A stretch of 64,000 nt of DNA from Guptibacillus algicola (GCF_020171805.1 NZ_JAIVAF010000001.1:372001-436000); one strand, 5' to 3'. Counted from the stretch's first letter, positions 1 through 8,572 are shown. Numbers and translations: made by a program. The notes: a model not told the origin generated them from the letters alone.

Positions 1-313
1 GAAGTCCATATAAAAAAGTAGGTGATGGTAATGCTACTGCAGTAACCATAATTAAGAGACCAATTATGCCAAATGTCCCATCGTTCAATAATTTTCCGTC
101 AAGGACGACTAATCCTAAGCCTACTGCAAATACAAGTGCCATCCATATAATCGATACGGTAGAAGTAAGATGGAAGCTGAAATATAAGGTTAAGATCAAT
201 ATTCCTATAAGGCCAAAAATCCCTTTTGTTCGAACGAGAATTTCGCCGAATAAGAAAAGGATCCCTAACAAGACGACGAAGAATCCGATCGTAGGTATAG
301 CTAATATATCCAT
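1..313 (-). CDS. NfeD-like membrane protein, C-terminus beyond the window
   Basis: Partial gene running off the left edge; 104 residues are visible from an ATG at 313 preceded by AGGAGGCGA. The visible part is almost entirely hydrophobic, with about four membrane segments separated by short polar turns (GEILVRTKG, LDGKLLNDG). The repeated FGLIGIL / FGIIGLL pattern resembles the membrane part of NfeD-type proteins such as the one in yqeZ of this same window. No catalytic motif is visible. Family assignment is by pattern only and the role is unknown. It lies downstream of, and on the same strand as, the DUF1002 gene. Confidence 0.55.
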   Translation of the reverse strand, partial: MDILAIPTIGFFVVLLGILFLFGEILVRTKGIFGLIGILILTLYFSFHLTSTVSIIWMALVFAVGLGLVVLDGKLLNDGTFGIIGLLIMVTAVALPSPTFLYGL

Positions 314-379
314 CCAAACTCGCCTCCTATTTATTCCTCTCTCCTATATACGAATGAACTTCAAAAAAGTTTCTCATTT

Positions 380-1252
380 TTAAGATTGAAGAGCACCTGC
401 AATGCTATCGATAATTGATTTCACAAAATCAATGAACTTACTAATGAAATTCTTTGTTTCTTCCTTGTTTAAGAATTCATTTAAGTTTTCTTTCGCATTT
501 TCTAATTGACTTCTTACTTGATCCCAGTCAATATCTAGATTCTTCATTCGTTCGAACAAAGCAACAAGTCCATCTAACTCTTCGTTTGTTAATTCGATTC
601 CAGAGTCATTTGCGGTTTGTTGAATAAGATCCCTAAGTTCTTGTTCTGTTTCTGGTGGGTTTGTTGATAGTTCATCTTTAATTTTTGTCATAAGTTCTGT
701 AGCTTTGTCTGCTCCGATACTCTCACTGAGCTTAGCGGTTTTCACGAGTTCTTCATTCGCGACTTGTTTCTGATCCTCAGGGATTATTTTGTCAGTACTT
801 ACTTCATATGCCTTGATCAGACCAGTTAATGCGGCAGTTCCTGAAACTTCAACAGGCGCAGTGATATAAACTTCAGCATCCTTTACACCTGCTGTAATCA
901 GAGCGTTCGTATACATTTCATCAGTAACCCAATTGATATTATTCGTTTCGACACTAAGACCCTGATCTTTCTTTCCGATTGTTATGGATGATGAAGAAAG
1001 GGCACGAGTCCCAATCAAAGCCTTACTGATATAATCTCCAAGGTACTTATGCTCCTCCTCGTTAGTTACAGTAACAGTCATCGCGTTCTCTAGTGCTTCC
1101 ATTTCTTTTAATAACTCCTGTTTCTGCTCCTCAGTTAAATCTTCACCGAGGGTTACAATAACGTCTCCTTCACTAGCATCAGCAAAAGCATATATAGGAA
1201 AAGCAAAAACGATCAAACAAAATGATAAGAGATACGGTAAGAGTTTCTTCAT
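380..1252 (-). CDS. Secreted DUF1002 protein, YpuA-like
   Basis: 290 residues. The N-terminus is a typical signal peptide (KK followed by a hydrophobic stretch ending AFADA, about residues 1-26), so the protein is exported. The rest is acidic, mostly helical, and carries features of the DUF1002 family (early VTLGEDLTEEQK segment, central SSITIGKK and VYITAPVEVSG segments), to which B. subtilis YpuA belongs. No enzymatic motif is visible; the family's function is not established, although envelope-related roles have been proposed. The start is set by AAAGGAG seven bases upstream of the ATG. A monocistronic unit is likely, with its promoter in the 157-base gap shared with the divergent yqfZ. 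Confidence 0.8.
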   Translation of the reverse strand: MKKLLPYLLSFCLIVFAFPIYAFADASEGDVIVTLGEDLTEEQKQELLKEMEALENAMTVTVTNEEEHKYLGDYISKALIGTRALSSSSITIGKKDQGLSVETNNINWVTDEMYTNALITAGVKDAEVYITAPVEVSGTAALTGLIKAYEVSTDKIIPEDQKQVANEELVKTAKLSESIGADKATELMTKIKDELSTNPPETEQELRDLIQQTANDSGIELTNEELDGLVALFERMKNLDIDWDQVRSQLENAKENLNEFLNKEETKNFISKFIDFVKSIIDSIAGALQS

Positions 1253-1344
1253 ATTATTACTCCTTTATATGGTAAAAGATTGATCTGTCTCCATGTTATT
1301 TTACTGCAGTCGCATTGGAAAGAAAAGAAAATTCGAAAAACAAT

Positions 1345-1375
1345 GTCATACCCCTTTGTGGACAAGCATAGTGTA
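1345..1375 (+). promoter_or_regulatory. Possible sporulation-type promoter of yqfZ
   Basis: GTCATACC at 1345-1352 and CATAGTGTA at 1367-1375 lie 35 bases upstream of the yqfZ start. The second element matches the CATAnnnTA -10 pattern of late sporulation sigma factors. The spacing fits imperfectly, so this is a suggestion only. Confidence 0.3.
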
Positions 1376-1409
1376 GAAATAAAATAGTTTAAGAAAGCGG
1401 GGGTTTGCA

Positions 1410-1736
1410 ATGCGTAAACTACTATCTGCTTTTATCATAATTTTGGTTCTTCATACAACGTACTACGATTTAACAACAGGCACGTTAGCGACCTACAAAC
1501 CAGCATCTACCACAGTAGTTTCTGACCCAGCAAATCAAAAACAGCCGTATATCACCTATAAAGTAAACGCAGGGGATACCGTCCTTTCTATTGTAGAAAA
1601 GACAAATGGATCGATTCCCGTTTCCATCGATACAGTGGTAGATGACTTCAAACAATTAAATGGTATCTCTCCTACTCATATCCAAATCGGTGAACAATAT
1701 AAGGTACCTTCATACAAGGATGTGGAAAGCCAGTGA
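1410..1736 (+). CDS. yqfZ: LysM-domain envelope protein YqfZ
   Basis: 108 residues. An N-terminal hydrophobic segment (about residues 4-20) acts as a signal or anchor, followed by a short linker and one LysM domain (about 49-102: YKVNAGDTVLSIVEK ... FKQLNG ... IQIGEQYKVP), the peptidoglycan-binding fold. It is therefore likely to sit at the outer face of the membrane or in the cell wall. It is adjacent to ispG in the same orientation, the arrangement of yqfZ and ispG (yqfY) in B. subtilis, and length agrees (about 100 residues). The start is supported by the GGGGG-rich site upstream of ATG 1410. The substrate beyond glycan chains cannot be told. Confidence 0.8.
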   Translation: MRKLLSAFIIILVLHTTYYDLTTGTLATYKPASTTVVSDPANQKQPYITYKVNAGDTVLSIVEKTNGSIPVSIDTVVDDFKQLNGISPTHIQIGEQYKVPSYKDVESQ

Positions 1737-1743
1737 TTATTTC

Positions 1744-1773
1744 TTGTCAATCGTATTCATAAGTTGCTACAAT
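1744..1773 (+). promoter_or_regulatory. SigA-type promoter of ispG
   Basis: TTGTCA (1744-1749), an 18-base spacer and TACAAT (1768-1773), about 98 bases upstream of the ispG ATG. Both hexamers match five of six consensus positions. Confidence 0.65.
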
Positions 1774-1871
1774 GAGGTAGTATTACTTATGAGTCCAAAT
1801 CCTTATTCGGGAAATAATTTAGCTATCTAATCATGAGGTATGATCCTACATGTAAAAGGAGCGATTTTCGC

Positions 1872-2990
1872 ATGAATGAAATTACTCACCGTACCAAAAC
1901 AAGACCTGTAAAAGTAGGTCCTTTAACAATAGGCGGAAACAATGAAGTTGTTATTCAAAGTATGACAACGACAAAAACACACGACGTTGAAGCTACTGTG
2001 GCAGAAATCGAACGTTTGGAAGAAGCTGGATGTCAGGTTGTACGTGTAGCTTGTCCTGATGAGCGCGCTGCAGATGCGATTCCAGAAATAAAGAAACGCA
2101 TCAACATTCCACTTGTTGTTGATATTCACTTTGACTATAAGCTTGCACTTAAAGCTATCGAAGGCGGTGCAGACAAAATCCGCATCAACCCAGGTAACAT
2201 TGGGCGAAGAGAGAAAGTCGAAGCGGTTGTTAAAGCTGCGAAAGCAAAAGGGATTCCAATTCGAATCGGCGTAAACGCTGGTTCACTCGAGAGAAAGATT
2301 CTTGAGAAATACGGTTACCCAACTGCACAAGGAATGTTAGAAAGTGCACTTCACCATATTAAGATTCTAGAAGATCTTGATTTCTATGATATCATCGTAT
2401 CGATGAAAGCTTCAGACGTAAACCTTGCAACAGAAGCATATGAATTAGCTGCGAAAGCTTTTGATTATCCACTGCACCTCGGAATTACTGAATCTGGAAC
2501 GCTCTTTGCAGGAACTGTAAAAAGTGCCGCAGGTCTCGGAGTTATTCTTTCTAAGGGAATTGGAAATACAGCTCGTATCTCACTAAGTGCTGATCCTGTA
2601 GAAGAAGTGAAAGTTGCACGTGAACTTCTTAAATCATTCGGCCTCGCTGCCAATGCTGCAACATTAATTTCTTGTCCTACTTGCGGAAGAATTGAAATTG
2701 ATTTGATCAGTATTGCAAATGAAGTGGAAGAGTATATCTCCACAATAAAAGCTCCAATCAAAGTCGCTGTGTTAGGCTGTGCGGTAAACGGACCTGGAGA
2801 AGCACGAGAAGCGGATATCGGAATTGCAGGTGCTCGCGGAGAAGGGTTACTATTCCGTCACGGGGAAATTATTCGAAAAGTACCTGAAGAAATTATGGTT
2901 GATGAGCTGAAAAAAGAAGTCGATAAAATTGCAGAAGAACATTATAAGAAGATGGAAGAAGAAAAAGCGAAAGTTGAAGCAAATAAATAA
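1872..2990 (+). CDS. ispG: 4-hydroxy-3-methylbut-2-en-1-yl diphosphate synthase
   Basis: 372 residues. IspG reduces methylerythritol cyclodiphosphate to HMBPP, the penultimate step of the MEP isoprenoid pathway; IspH, also in this window, does the last step. The TIM-barrel part (residues about 1-250) carries IQSMTTT and [13 protein letters not shown]. The C-terminal iron-sulfur part has the [4Fe-4S] ligands C268, C271 (CPTCGR) and C303 (GCAVNGPGE) and the conserved E310. Length equals the short bacterial form. The ATG at 1872 is chosen because AAAGGAG lies 11 bases upstream; an in-frame ATG at 1833 has no ribosome-binding site. The 3' end has a strong terminator. Confidence 0.97.
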   Translation: MNEITHRTKTRPVKVGPLTIGGNNEVVIQSMTTTKTHDVEATVAEIERLEEAGCQVVRVACPDERAADAIPEIKKRINIPLVVDIHFDYKLALKAIEGGADKIRINPGNIGRREKVEAVVKAAKAKGIPIRIGVNAGSLERKILEKYGYPTAQGMLESALHHIKILEDLDFYDIIVSMKASDVNLATEAYELAAKAFDYPLHLGITESGTLFAGTVKSAAGLGVILSKGIGNTARISLSADPVEEVKVARELLKSFGLAANAATLISCPTCGRIEIDLISIANEVEEYISTIKAPIKVAVLGCAVNGPGEAREADIGIAGARGEGLLFRHGEIIRKVPEEIMVDELKKEVDKIAEEHYKKMEEEKAKVEANK

Positions 2991-2998
2991 TTAAGAGA

Positions 2999-3031
2999 GC
3001 CTGTTCTCCATTTGGAGAACAGGCTTTTTTT
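2999..3031 (+). terminator. Terminator after ispG
   Basis: Perfect 11-bp stem GCCTGTTCTCC / GGAGAACAGGC with an ATTT loop followed by eight T. It lies between the convergent ispG and yqfX and may also stop transcription from yqfX. Confidence 0.92.
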
Positions 3032-3041
3032 CACTTATTCA

Positions 3042-3452
3042 CTAAAAGAATGGGGCAAAGAATAGCGAAATAATCATTGAGGCAACTCCAACTCCGATAG
3101 CCCAGCTTCCTAGAGTTTGTAGCCCTCTCCTTCTCGCGATAAAACCTACCACGATACCCGCTGCTCCAAATATGACGGGTAATATGAACAAAGAGATAAC
3201 CGATAGTGCTAGTGCAGCCACACCCACACCAACACCGGTCTTTTCTTGCTCTTGCCTTTTAGCTTCAAAATGCTCTTCCCGCTCCTCAGATGTTGGGCGT
3301 TCATTTTCAGGCGACTGTAAATAAGGACGATCAAGAACTCCCGACGGAGCTACTTCTGCAGCTGACTCCTCAAGGAAATCCTCTTCTGATGTGATGTCGG
3401 CTCTTCTTTCTTCGAGAAGATCCAATTCCTCATCTTTTCTGTCTTCTGTCAT
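3042..3452 (-). CDS. yqfX: DUF4190-like membrane protein YqfX
   Basis: 136 residues. The first 70 residues are hydrophilic and strongly acidic (runs such as EELDLLEERR and TSEEREEHFEAK), predicted disordered or helical and cytoplasmic. Two membrane segments follow (about 72-97 and 110-134), joined by a short RRRG turn, as in DUF4190-type proteins. It sits between ispG and yqfW exactly as yqfX does in B. subtilis. AGGG lies six bases upstream of the ATG. No enzymatic motif; function unknown. Confidence 0.75.
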   Translation of the reverse strand: MTEDRKDEELDLLEERRADITSEEDFLEESAAEVAPSGVLDRPYLQSPENERPTSEEREEHFEAKRQEQEKTGVGVGVAALALSVISLFILPVIFGAAGIVVGFIARRRGLQTLGSWAIGVGVASMIISLFFAPFF

Positions 3453-3607
3453 TTACATCCCTCACTTTTGTGTGTAGTGGAGCATGATTAGTATTCGCAA
3501 AAAATCAATCGCTTATTTGCACATAAGAAGTAAGTTACTGCCAATTCCATAAGAAAAGTTCTGAATATGATATGATTAAAGAAGAGCGAAAGAAAAGGAG
3601 TTTTTTT

Positions 3608-4180
3608 ATGCCACTACAAAGACTCGGGTTAGATATTGATGGTACTGTAACTAGCCCAAAAACATTCTTACCGTATTTAAATTCATCATTTAACAAAAAA
3701 TTAGTGCTTGAAGATATTACTCAATATGACCTTGCAGGACTATTAAATGTGTCAAAAACTGACTTTTTCAATTGGTTAAAAGAGAACGAAGAACACATCT
3801 ACTCTAACGCATATATCGCTGATCATGCTCACCCTACTCTACATGGTTGGAAAAATGAGTACGAGCTTTTTTACATTAGTGCGAGAGGCAATCATTTGTT
3901 TGAAACAACTAAGGAATGGTTCACGGTTAACGATGTTCCATATCACCACATTGAATTACTCGGCAAACACAATAAGATTGAATCCATTAAAGAGCATCAA
4001 GTGGACGTTTTCTTTGAAGACAAACATGATAATGCATGTGCGATTGCTGAAGAATGCAATATCCCCGTTGTTCTCTTCAATACACCATATAACCAAGGAA
4101 CAGTCCCTTCTGGTGTCATACGAATGGACAACTGGATCGACGCCAAAAAATGGCTAAATCAAAACAAAAGCGGAAGGTAG
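3608..4180 (+). CDS. yqfW: Putative nucleotidase YqfW (HAD superfamily)
   Basis: 190 residues. Motif I of the HAD superfamily, LDIDGTV, is at residues 8-14 with nucleophile D9 and acid/base D11. Motif II is probably the S of FYISARG (about residue 97) and motif IV the acidic VDVFFEDKHDNA near residue 141. The layout matches the 5'(3')-deoxyribonucleotidase-like family of B. subtilis YqfW; the actual substrate is not known. The start at 3608 is chosen because AAAAGGAG lies seven bases upstream; an in-frame ATG at 3572 lacks a site. The stop codon lies inside the terminator stem. Confidence 0.82.
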   Translation: MPLQRLGLDIDGTVTSPKTFLPYLNSSFNKKLVLEDITQYDLAGLLNVSKTDFFNWLKENEEHIYSNAYIADHAHPTLHGWKNEYELFYISARGNHLFETTKEWFTVNDVPYHHIELLGKHNKIESIKEHQVDVFFEDKHDNACAIAEECNIPVVLFNTPYNQGTVPSGVIRMDNWIDAKKWLNQNKSGR

Positions 4181-4195
4181 CACCTTCCGCTTTTT
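4169..4195 (+). terminator. Bidirectional terminator yqfW / zur
   Basis: Ten-bp stem AGCGGAAGGT / ACCTTCCGCT with a three-base loop and T run, overlapping the yqfW stop codon and lying 13 bases beyond the end of convergent zur. Confidence 0.85.
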
Positions 4196-4207
4196 GTATG
4201 CTTATTA

Positions 4208-4618
4208 TTATTGACACGCACCACATTTACCATAAATTTCAAACTTGTGACCAACAACTTCGAAATCTGCATCATAAACCGGAATATTATCCATTGGACA
4301 AGCTTCTATTTGACGCGTTCTCCCACAATCAAGGCAGATTAGATGGTGGTGATGAGCATCAGTCGCGCAGCTCAATCTGTAGCGCTTTTCACCATTCCAT
4401 TCTGTTTCTTCAAGAATACCTAAGTCCCTAAAAAGCGTAAGGTTCCGGTAAATTGTATCTACACTCATCCCTGGATAACTTTTTTGCATATATGTGAGAA
4501 CTTCTTTTGCAGGAAGATATCGTTTTTCTTCCGCAAAGAAAGCCACTAAATTCTCTCGTTTCTCAGTATATTTAAATCCTTCATTCTTCAAAATCTCTAA
4601 AGCAATAGATACATTCAT
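4208..4618 (-). CDS. zur: Fur-family zinc uptake repressor Zur
   Basis: 136 residues. The N-terminal winged helix (about 1-80) includes the Fur-family recognition segment SVDTIYRNLTLFRDLGI. The dimerisation and metal-binding part has the His-rich HHHHLICLDCGR with the first CxxC, and a second CxxC in CGACQ at the very C-terminus, giving the structural zinc site. It is the last gene of a znuC-znuB-zur cluster, and a Zur-like box precedes znuC, which favours Zur over Fur or PerR and implies autoregulation. The start at 4618 follows GAGGTGG by a few bases; a longer reading to 4636 would start on the znuB stop codon. Confidence 0.9.
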   Translation of the reverse strand: MNVSIALEILKNEGFKYTEKRENLVAFFAEEKRYLPAKEVLTYMQKSYPGMSVDTIYRNLTLFRDLGILEETEWNGEKRYRLSCATDAHHHHLICLDCGRTRQIEACPMDNIPVYDADFEVVGHKFEIYGKCGACQ

Positions 4619-4635
4619 CTTTCCACCTCTTTGCA

Positions 4636-5475
4636 TTAAGATTTCCCTTGTTTCCAGCGTTTAAAGAGAAGAATCAGTACTAAGATGATTGCAGATAACA
4701 AGACAATAGTCCCGCCAGGAGCAATATCAAGATAGTATGCGAGAACCAATCCCCCAATCACTGAGCACTCCCCGATGATGATGGAAAGAAAGATCGTTTG
4801 TTTGAATCCTTTTGCAACCCGTATACTTGCTGCAACCGGAAGGGTCATCAATGCTGAAACCAAAAGGACACCGACGATTTGCATCGATACAGCGATAACA
4901 AAAGCTACAATTAGAATAAACACGATATGAATCCATTTCCCTCTTATACCAGAGACAATGGCATGCTCTTCATCAAATGATAGAAAAAATAATTCTTTGT
5001 ATAGCATGATAACGACTACGAGTACCACAAATGTGATCACTGAAACAGCCAAGAGATCTCCTCTACTGATTGCAATAACACTTCCGAATAAATAATTAAA
5101 TAAATCGGAGTTAAAACCGTCCGCTAAAGAAATAAAAACGACGCCTAACCCTATCCCACCAGAGAGGGTGATTGGAATCGCAAGTTCCTCGAAATGTTTA
5201 TATACTTTTCGAAGCTGCTCGATAAATAGAGAGCCAACTGCTGAGAAACCCATTCCCATATAGACCGGATTTACGGCTTGCCAACTTGTAACGTATTTCC
5301 CCATTAGAAGGCTAGCAGCAATCCCCGCAAGGGTGATGTGAGATAAAGCGTCAGCAATCAACGCTTGTCTTCTAACAACAAGGAAAACTCCAAGAAGCGG
5401 AGCAATAATCCCTATTAAAATTCCCGCTAAGAAAGCATTTTGTAAAAATTCAAATTTCCATATTGCTTCAATCAT
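4636..5475 (-). CDS. znuB: Zinc/metal ABC transporter permease
   Basis: 279 residues, highly hydrophobic, with eight or nine membrane segments. It has the ABC-3 metal-permease signatures VRRQALIADALSH (near residue 35-48) and SALMTLPVAAS (near 205). It transports Zn2+ or a related divalent metal through the membrane using the adjacent ATPase. The ATG directly abuts the znuC stop (TAGATG), with GGAGGA just upstream, so the two are co-translated. Zur downstream supports zinc as the substrate. Confidence 0.9.
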   Translation of the reverse strand: MIEAIWKFEFLQNAFLAGILIGIIAPLLGVFLVVRRQALIADALSHITLAGIAASLLMGKYVTSWQAVNPVYMGMGFSAVGSLFIEQLRKVYKHFEELAIPITLSGGIGLGVVFISLADGFNSDLFNYLFGSVIAISRGDLLAVSVITFVVLVVVIMLYKELFFLSFDEEHAIVSGIRGKWIHIVFILIVAFVIAVSMQIVGVLLVSALMTLPVAASIRVAKGFKQTIFLSIIIGECSVIGGLVLAYYLDIAPGGTIVLLSAIILVLILLFKRWKQGKS

Positions 5476-6252
5476 CTAGACTCCTCCGTGACCATGGTCG
5501 TGATTTAATACATGTACATGATGTCCATAAAAGTCAGATAGATCACTTTCGTTAAACTGTTCAAATTCTTCTGTTTCACCATGAAAATGTAATGTTCTAT
5601 TTAAGCAAGCCACATGAGTGACCTTGTCTGTAATTGTACCGATGTCATGTGTGACGAGTAGCAGCGTTATCCCATTTTCTTTGTTCAACTTTCCAAGTAA
5701 GTTGTAGAATTCACTAGTTGATCCAGAATCTACACCTACTGTAGGTTCATCGAGAATAAGAAAATCCGGATCACTTACTAATGCTCTAGCGATAAAGACT
5801 CTTTGCTGCTGCCCTCCTGAAAGTTCTCCTATATTGCTCTCAGAATACTCTTCCATTCCTACAAGAGCGAGAGCATCCGCTACCGCTTGTTTATGGGTTG
5901 AATTCATAAATCGAAACAACCCAAGTTTACTCGTAAGCCCCATAGACACTACTTCAAAAACCGTAGCAGGGAAACCAGAGTTGAAGCTATTTGCTTTTTG
6001 GGACACATACCCTACCTTACACCACTGTTGGAATTTATTAACTTTGTTACCTAGTAATTGAACCTGGCCCTTTTGTGGTTTCAACAAACCAAGGATAATC
6101 TTAATTAAGGTTGATTTACCTGAACCATTAGGACCGACAAGTCCAACGAAAGCTCCTTTTGGAACAGAGAAAGAAACATCTTCTAGAACATAACGATCAC
6201 CGTAATGGAAGGAAATGTTATTCACGTCAATCATGTTTGCGTTTGTTGTCAT
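5476..6252 (-). CDS. znuC: Zinc/metal ABC transporter ATP-binding protein
   Basis: 258 residues. Walker A GPNGSGKST (about 40-48), signature LSGGQQQR (about 145), Walker B FLILDEP and switch His in VTHD are all intact. It powers the ZnuB permease. The C-terminal tail is His-rich (GHHVHVLNHDHGHGG), possibly metal-binding. It is the first gene of znuC-znuB-zur, behind a Zur-type box. No gene for a substrate-binding lipoprotein (ZnuA) is present beside it, so that subunit must be encoded elsewhere. The ATG at 6252 has only a weak GGCGGG site; an ATG six codons inside has none. Confidence 0.92.
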   Translation of the reverse strand: MTTNANMIDVNNISFHYGDRYVLEDVSFSVPKGAFVGLVGPNGSGKSTLIKIILGLLKPQKGQVQLLGNKVNKFQQWCKVGYVSQKANSFNSGFPATVFEVVSMGLTSKLGLFRFMNSTHKQAVADALALVGMEEYSESNIGELSGGQQQRVFIARALVSDPDFLILDEPTVGVDSGSTSEFYNLLGKLNKENGITLLLVTHDIGTITDKVTHVACLNRTLHFHGETEEFEQFNESDLSDFYGHHVHVLNHDHGHGGV

Positions 6253-6272
6253 AAATTAAAACCCGCCATCTA

Positions 6273-6293
6273 TTTAAGAATGATTACGATTTA
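6273..6293 (-). promoter_or_regulatory. Zur-type operator upstream of znuC
   Basis: On the minus strand the sequence reads TAAATCGTAATCATTCTTAA. The left half AAATCGTAAT is identical to the half-site of the Bacillus Zur box (AAATCGTAATnATTACGATTT); the right half is degenerate. It lies 21 bases upstream of znuC. Confidence 0.7.
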
Positions 6294-6301
6294 CATTAGT
6301 A

Positions 6302-6573
6302 GTATATCTCTAATGAATGATTTTGTAAATTTTATTATTTCAATTTATCCATATAGGTTGAATGCACTATGATCCTTTGGAGAAAAATCAATAACCATCA
6401 ATCATTTAGAAACAAAAATTCAACTATTAAAAAAGTTATTTTATCATACAAGTATGATTCGAGGAAACAACGAAATTAACAATGATGGGGCACTATGTTT
6501 TAAATAATCTACTGCTTATTCTTTATTAAGTAAGTAGAAAAGCTCATCTTCTCCTTCCAATCATAACCCTCAC
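6302..6573. other. AT-rich intergenic region, no gene seen
   Basis: About 270 bases between the znuC promoter region and the terminator of the lytic transglycosylase gene. It is AT-rich, has no open reading frame with a plausible ribosome-binding site on either strand, and no repeat or stable hairpin was recognised. It probably contains the znuC promoter. Confidence 0.5.
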
Positions 6574-6601
6574 AAAAAAACCCGCCAAAAAGGCGGGTCT
6601 T
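6574..6601 (-). terminator. Terminator of the lytic transglycosylase gene
   Basis: Stem ACCCGCC / GGCGGGT with a five-base loop; read on the minus strand it is followed by seven T. Confidence 0.85.
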
Positions 6602-6651
6602 TCTTCACGTTTCACTATTTCTTGAAACGCAGGTGCTATTCCACGTTGGTA

Positions 6652-7386
6652 TTAACTTTCATGGAGACTTGCTTTTTCTTGTATTTCTTCTGAATAGCCA
6701 CTCTTAGGTGTTCCTTTTTCTAAAACGTAAGTCTCCAAACCAGCAATGCCACGGTTATAAGCCGTCAGGGCTTCATCCCAATTATCATACTTTTGATAAA
6801 GGTATTCTAAATACGTGACTGACAATGTCATGGAGTAATAAGGATCAAATAGTTTTTCTTCTGAGTATTCGATACCTGCCATATCTGCGATCCAAGGAGC
6901 TGTATTCTTCATGAACTGCGCCATACCGTAAGCCCGTCCGTATTTCGTTTGAGGTCCTGTTAAATCCGGATCGAACTTATTACCTGTTTCTACCTTTAAC
7001 AACTCGTATGCAATCGCAGGATCGATATCAGACTTCATTGATTGAAAAGCTAAGAACAATCCCCACTTTTCTTTAAATCTTCCTTCGCTGTCTTCATAGA
7101 AGTTCTTCGAATATTCTTTCGCCTGTTTCCATTCTTCAATACTTATTGAGCTTGCGTCTAAGGAATAACCTGTTTCCTTTTCAAGCTTCACAAGTTCTGT
7201 TTGAGCTTTCTTTGATTCATCCTGGGATGTAGTCTTCTTATTTAATACCCCGACTTTTGTTTTAGCGTCAGCAACTTGTTCATTTAATAGATGATTATTA
7301 ATTAGAACTAGAGCGAATATGGTTGTGAGAACAATTGCAGTGATTACTGATAATTTCTTTTTGGAATTTTGTTGAGAAAAATTGAT
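6652..7386 (-). CDS. Membrane-anchored lytic transglycosylase (SLT domain)
   Basis: Counted from an ATC codon at 7386 the product is 244 residues: a basic N-terminus (NSKKK), one membrane segment (about residues 14-30), a polar linker, then a soluble lytic transglycosylase domain (about 110-235). The likely catalytic Glu is in ELLKVETGNKF. YGRAYGMAQFMKNTA and ALTAYNRGIAGLE are the other family motifs. It would cleave peptidoglycan outside the membrane. No ATG, GTG or TTG lies in frame between the upstream stop (7447) and GTG 7191, and starting at 7191 would delete the membrane segment and lack a ribosome-binding site. AAAGGAG stands nine bases before ATC 7386. An indel hiding a normal start is the alternative. 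Flanked by znuC and yqfU. Confidence 0.75.
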   Translation of the reverse strand: MNFSQQNSKKKLSVITAIVLTTIFALVLINNHLLNEQVADAKTKVGVLNKKTTSQDESKKAQTELVKLEKETGYSLDASSISIEEWKQAKEYSKNFYEDSEGRFKEKWGLFLAFQSMKSDIDPAIAYELLKVETGNKFDPDLTGPQTKYGRAYGMAQFMKNTAPWIADMAGIEYSEEKLFDPYYSMTLSVTYLEYLYQKYDNWDEALTAYNRGIAGLETYVLEKGTPKSGYSEEIQEKASLHES

Positions 7387-7404
7387 AGTCTTGCACTCCT
7401 TTAC

Positions 7405-7435
7405 AACTGGTATTTGACTCTGGAGAGCACCAGTT
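7405..7435 (-). repeat. Inverted repeat in the leader of the transglycosylase gene
   Basis: AACTGGT (7405-7411) and ACCAGTT (7429-7435) are perfect complements around a 17-base loop that itself holds CTC / GAG. In the mRNA it ends three bases before the Shine-Dalgarno, so it could influence translation or act as an operator. Confidence 0.4.
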
Positions 7436-7528
7436 AAGGTTATACCCTATCACGTTAATCTCAAACATTTCTACTATACTGCTTATAGCCTTGGGATATG
7501 ATTATCTGCCCAGATATATTAAAAAAGG

Positions 7529-7559
7529 ATGAAAAAAGACTTCCTGCAAAAGGAAGTCT
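7529..7559 (-). terminator. Terminator of yqfU
   Basis: Nine-bp perfect stem AGACTTCCT / AGGAAGTCT followed on the minus strand by a T run; overlaps the yqfU stop codon. Confidence 0.88.
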
Positions 7560-8424
7560 AGTGAATTGGAGATTTGAACTTGGCCCCTCTTGTTTCTTGG
7601 GTGTTCATAATTGTAATGAATGCGTGATCATCGATATCATAAATCACGCCTTTTAATTTTGTTACTTCAAGACGAGTTATAACAACATAGATGACCTCTT
7701 TTTCCTCATCCGTATAGCCGCCTTTTCCAATGAGCTTTGTTGTGCCTCTACCTAATCGATCTAATATGGCATTTGAAATCTCTTCATAAGCGTCCGATAC
7801 GATTAAAACAGCTTTTGTTTCATCTAGTCCCTGGATTACCGTATCGATCGTTTTAAAAGCAATATAGTAAGCCATAACCGAATACATTGCATTTTCCCAA
7901 CTGAAAACAAAACCAGCCCAAATGAAAATAAAGATATTCACAAACATCACGAATTCTCCAATAGAGAACGGAAGTTTCTTAGTTAGTAAAATACCTAATA
8001 TTTCTGTTCCATCCATCGACCCACCGTGACGAATAACAAGACCAACCCCTACACCTAACGTAAGGCCACCAAAAACTGTTCCTAAAATAGGCTCATTTGT
8101 AAAAGGCTCTGTGTGATGAAGAAGAGTCTCAAAGGCTGCTAGTCCTATAATGCCGAACAATGTAGAAAAAGCAAAAGTCTTTCCTATTTGTTTGTACCCA
8201 TAATACATAAATGGAAGGTTAAGTATGATGACTAATACAGCGAAATTAAACGGTGTGATATGGTCTAAGATTAACGAGACACCAATTATCCCACCATCGA
8301 TCAATTGATTTGGCACTAAGAATAATTCGATTGATGCAGCAGCAAGAAAAGCTCCAATCATAATCATTAACAACCGATAGATCAGGTGTGTTTTACTTTC
8401 TTTTCGATGTTGTTTTTTTTGCAT
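7558..8424 (-). CDS. yqfU: YitT-family membrane protein YqfU
   Basis: 288 residues. Six membrane segments occupy residues about 15-195, with the family motifs [15 protein letters not shown] and [14 protein letters not shown] soluble C-terminal DUF2179 domain follows (about 205-285, [11 protein letters not shown] ... YVVITRLEV). This is the arrangement of B. subtilis YqfU and YitT; the transported or sensed substrate is unknown. AGGAGGG precedes the ATG. Monocistronic, with its own terminator. Confidence 0.88.
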   Translation of the reverse strand: MQKKQHRKESKTHLIYRLLMIMIGAFLAAASIELFLVPNQLIDGGIIGVSLILDHITPFNFAVLVIILNLPFMYYGYKQIGKTFAFSTLFGIIGLAAFETLLHHTEPFTNEPILGTVFGGLTLGVGVGLVIRHGGSMDGTEILGILLTKKLPFSIGEFVMFVNIFIFIWAGFVFSWENAMYSVMAYYIAFKTIDTVIQGLDETKAVLIVSDAYEEISNAILDRLGRGTTKLIGKGGYTDEEKEVIYVVITRLEVTKLKGVIYDIDDHAFITIMNTQETRGAKFKSPIH

Positions 8425-8572
8425 TGTGCCCTCCTAGGCAAAGTAAATATGTAGATACTATTATATTAAATTGCACACTCATTATTATACCATTCAATCG
8501 AAACACTTTGTATTTTGTTAACACCTCAAACGACTACACGCATAGTATGTGATAGTCAAAGGAGGAATCGTG

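Noticed and set aside
4651-5475. Manganese rather than zinc transporter
   Set aside because: Adjacent zur and a Zur-like box favour zinc; manganese cannot be fully excluded from the permease sequence.
7390-7402. GTG inside AAAGGAGTG as start of the lytic transglycosylase gene
   Set aside because: It is fused to the Shine-Dalgarno with no spacing and is in another frame that stops after about 32 codons.
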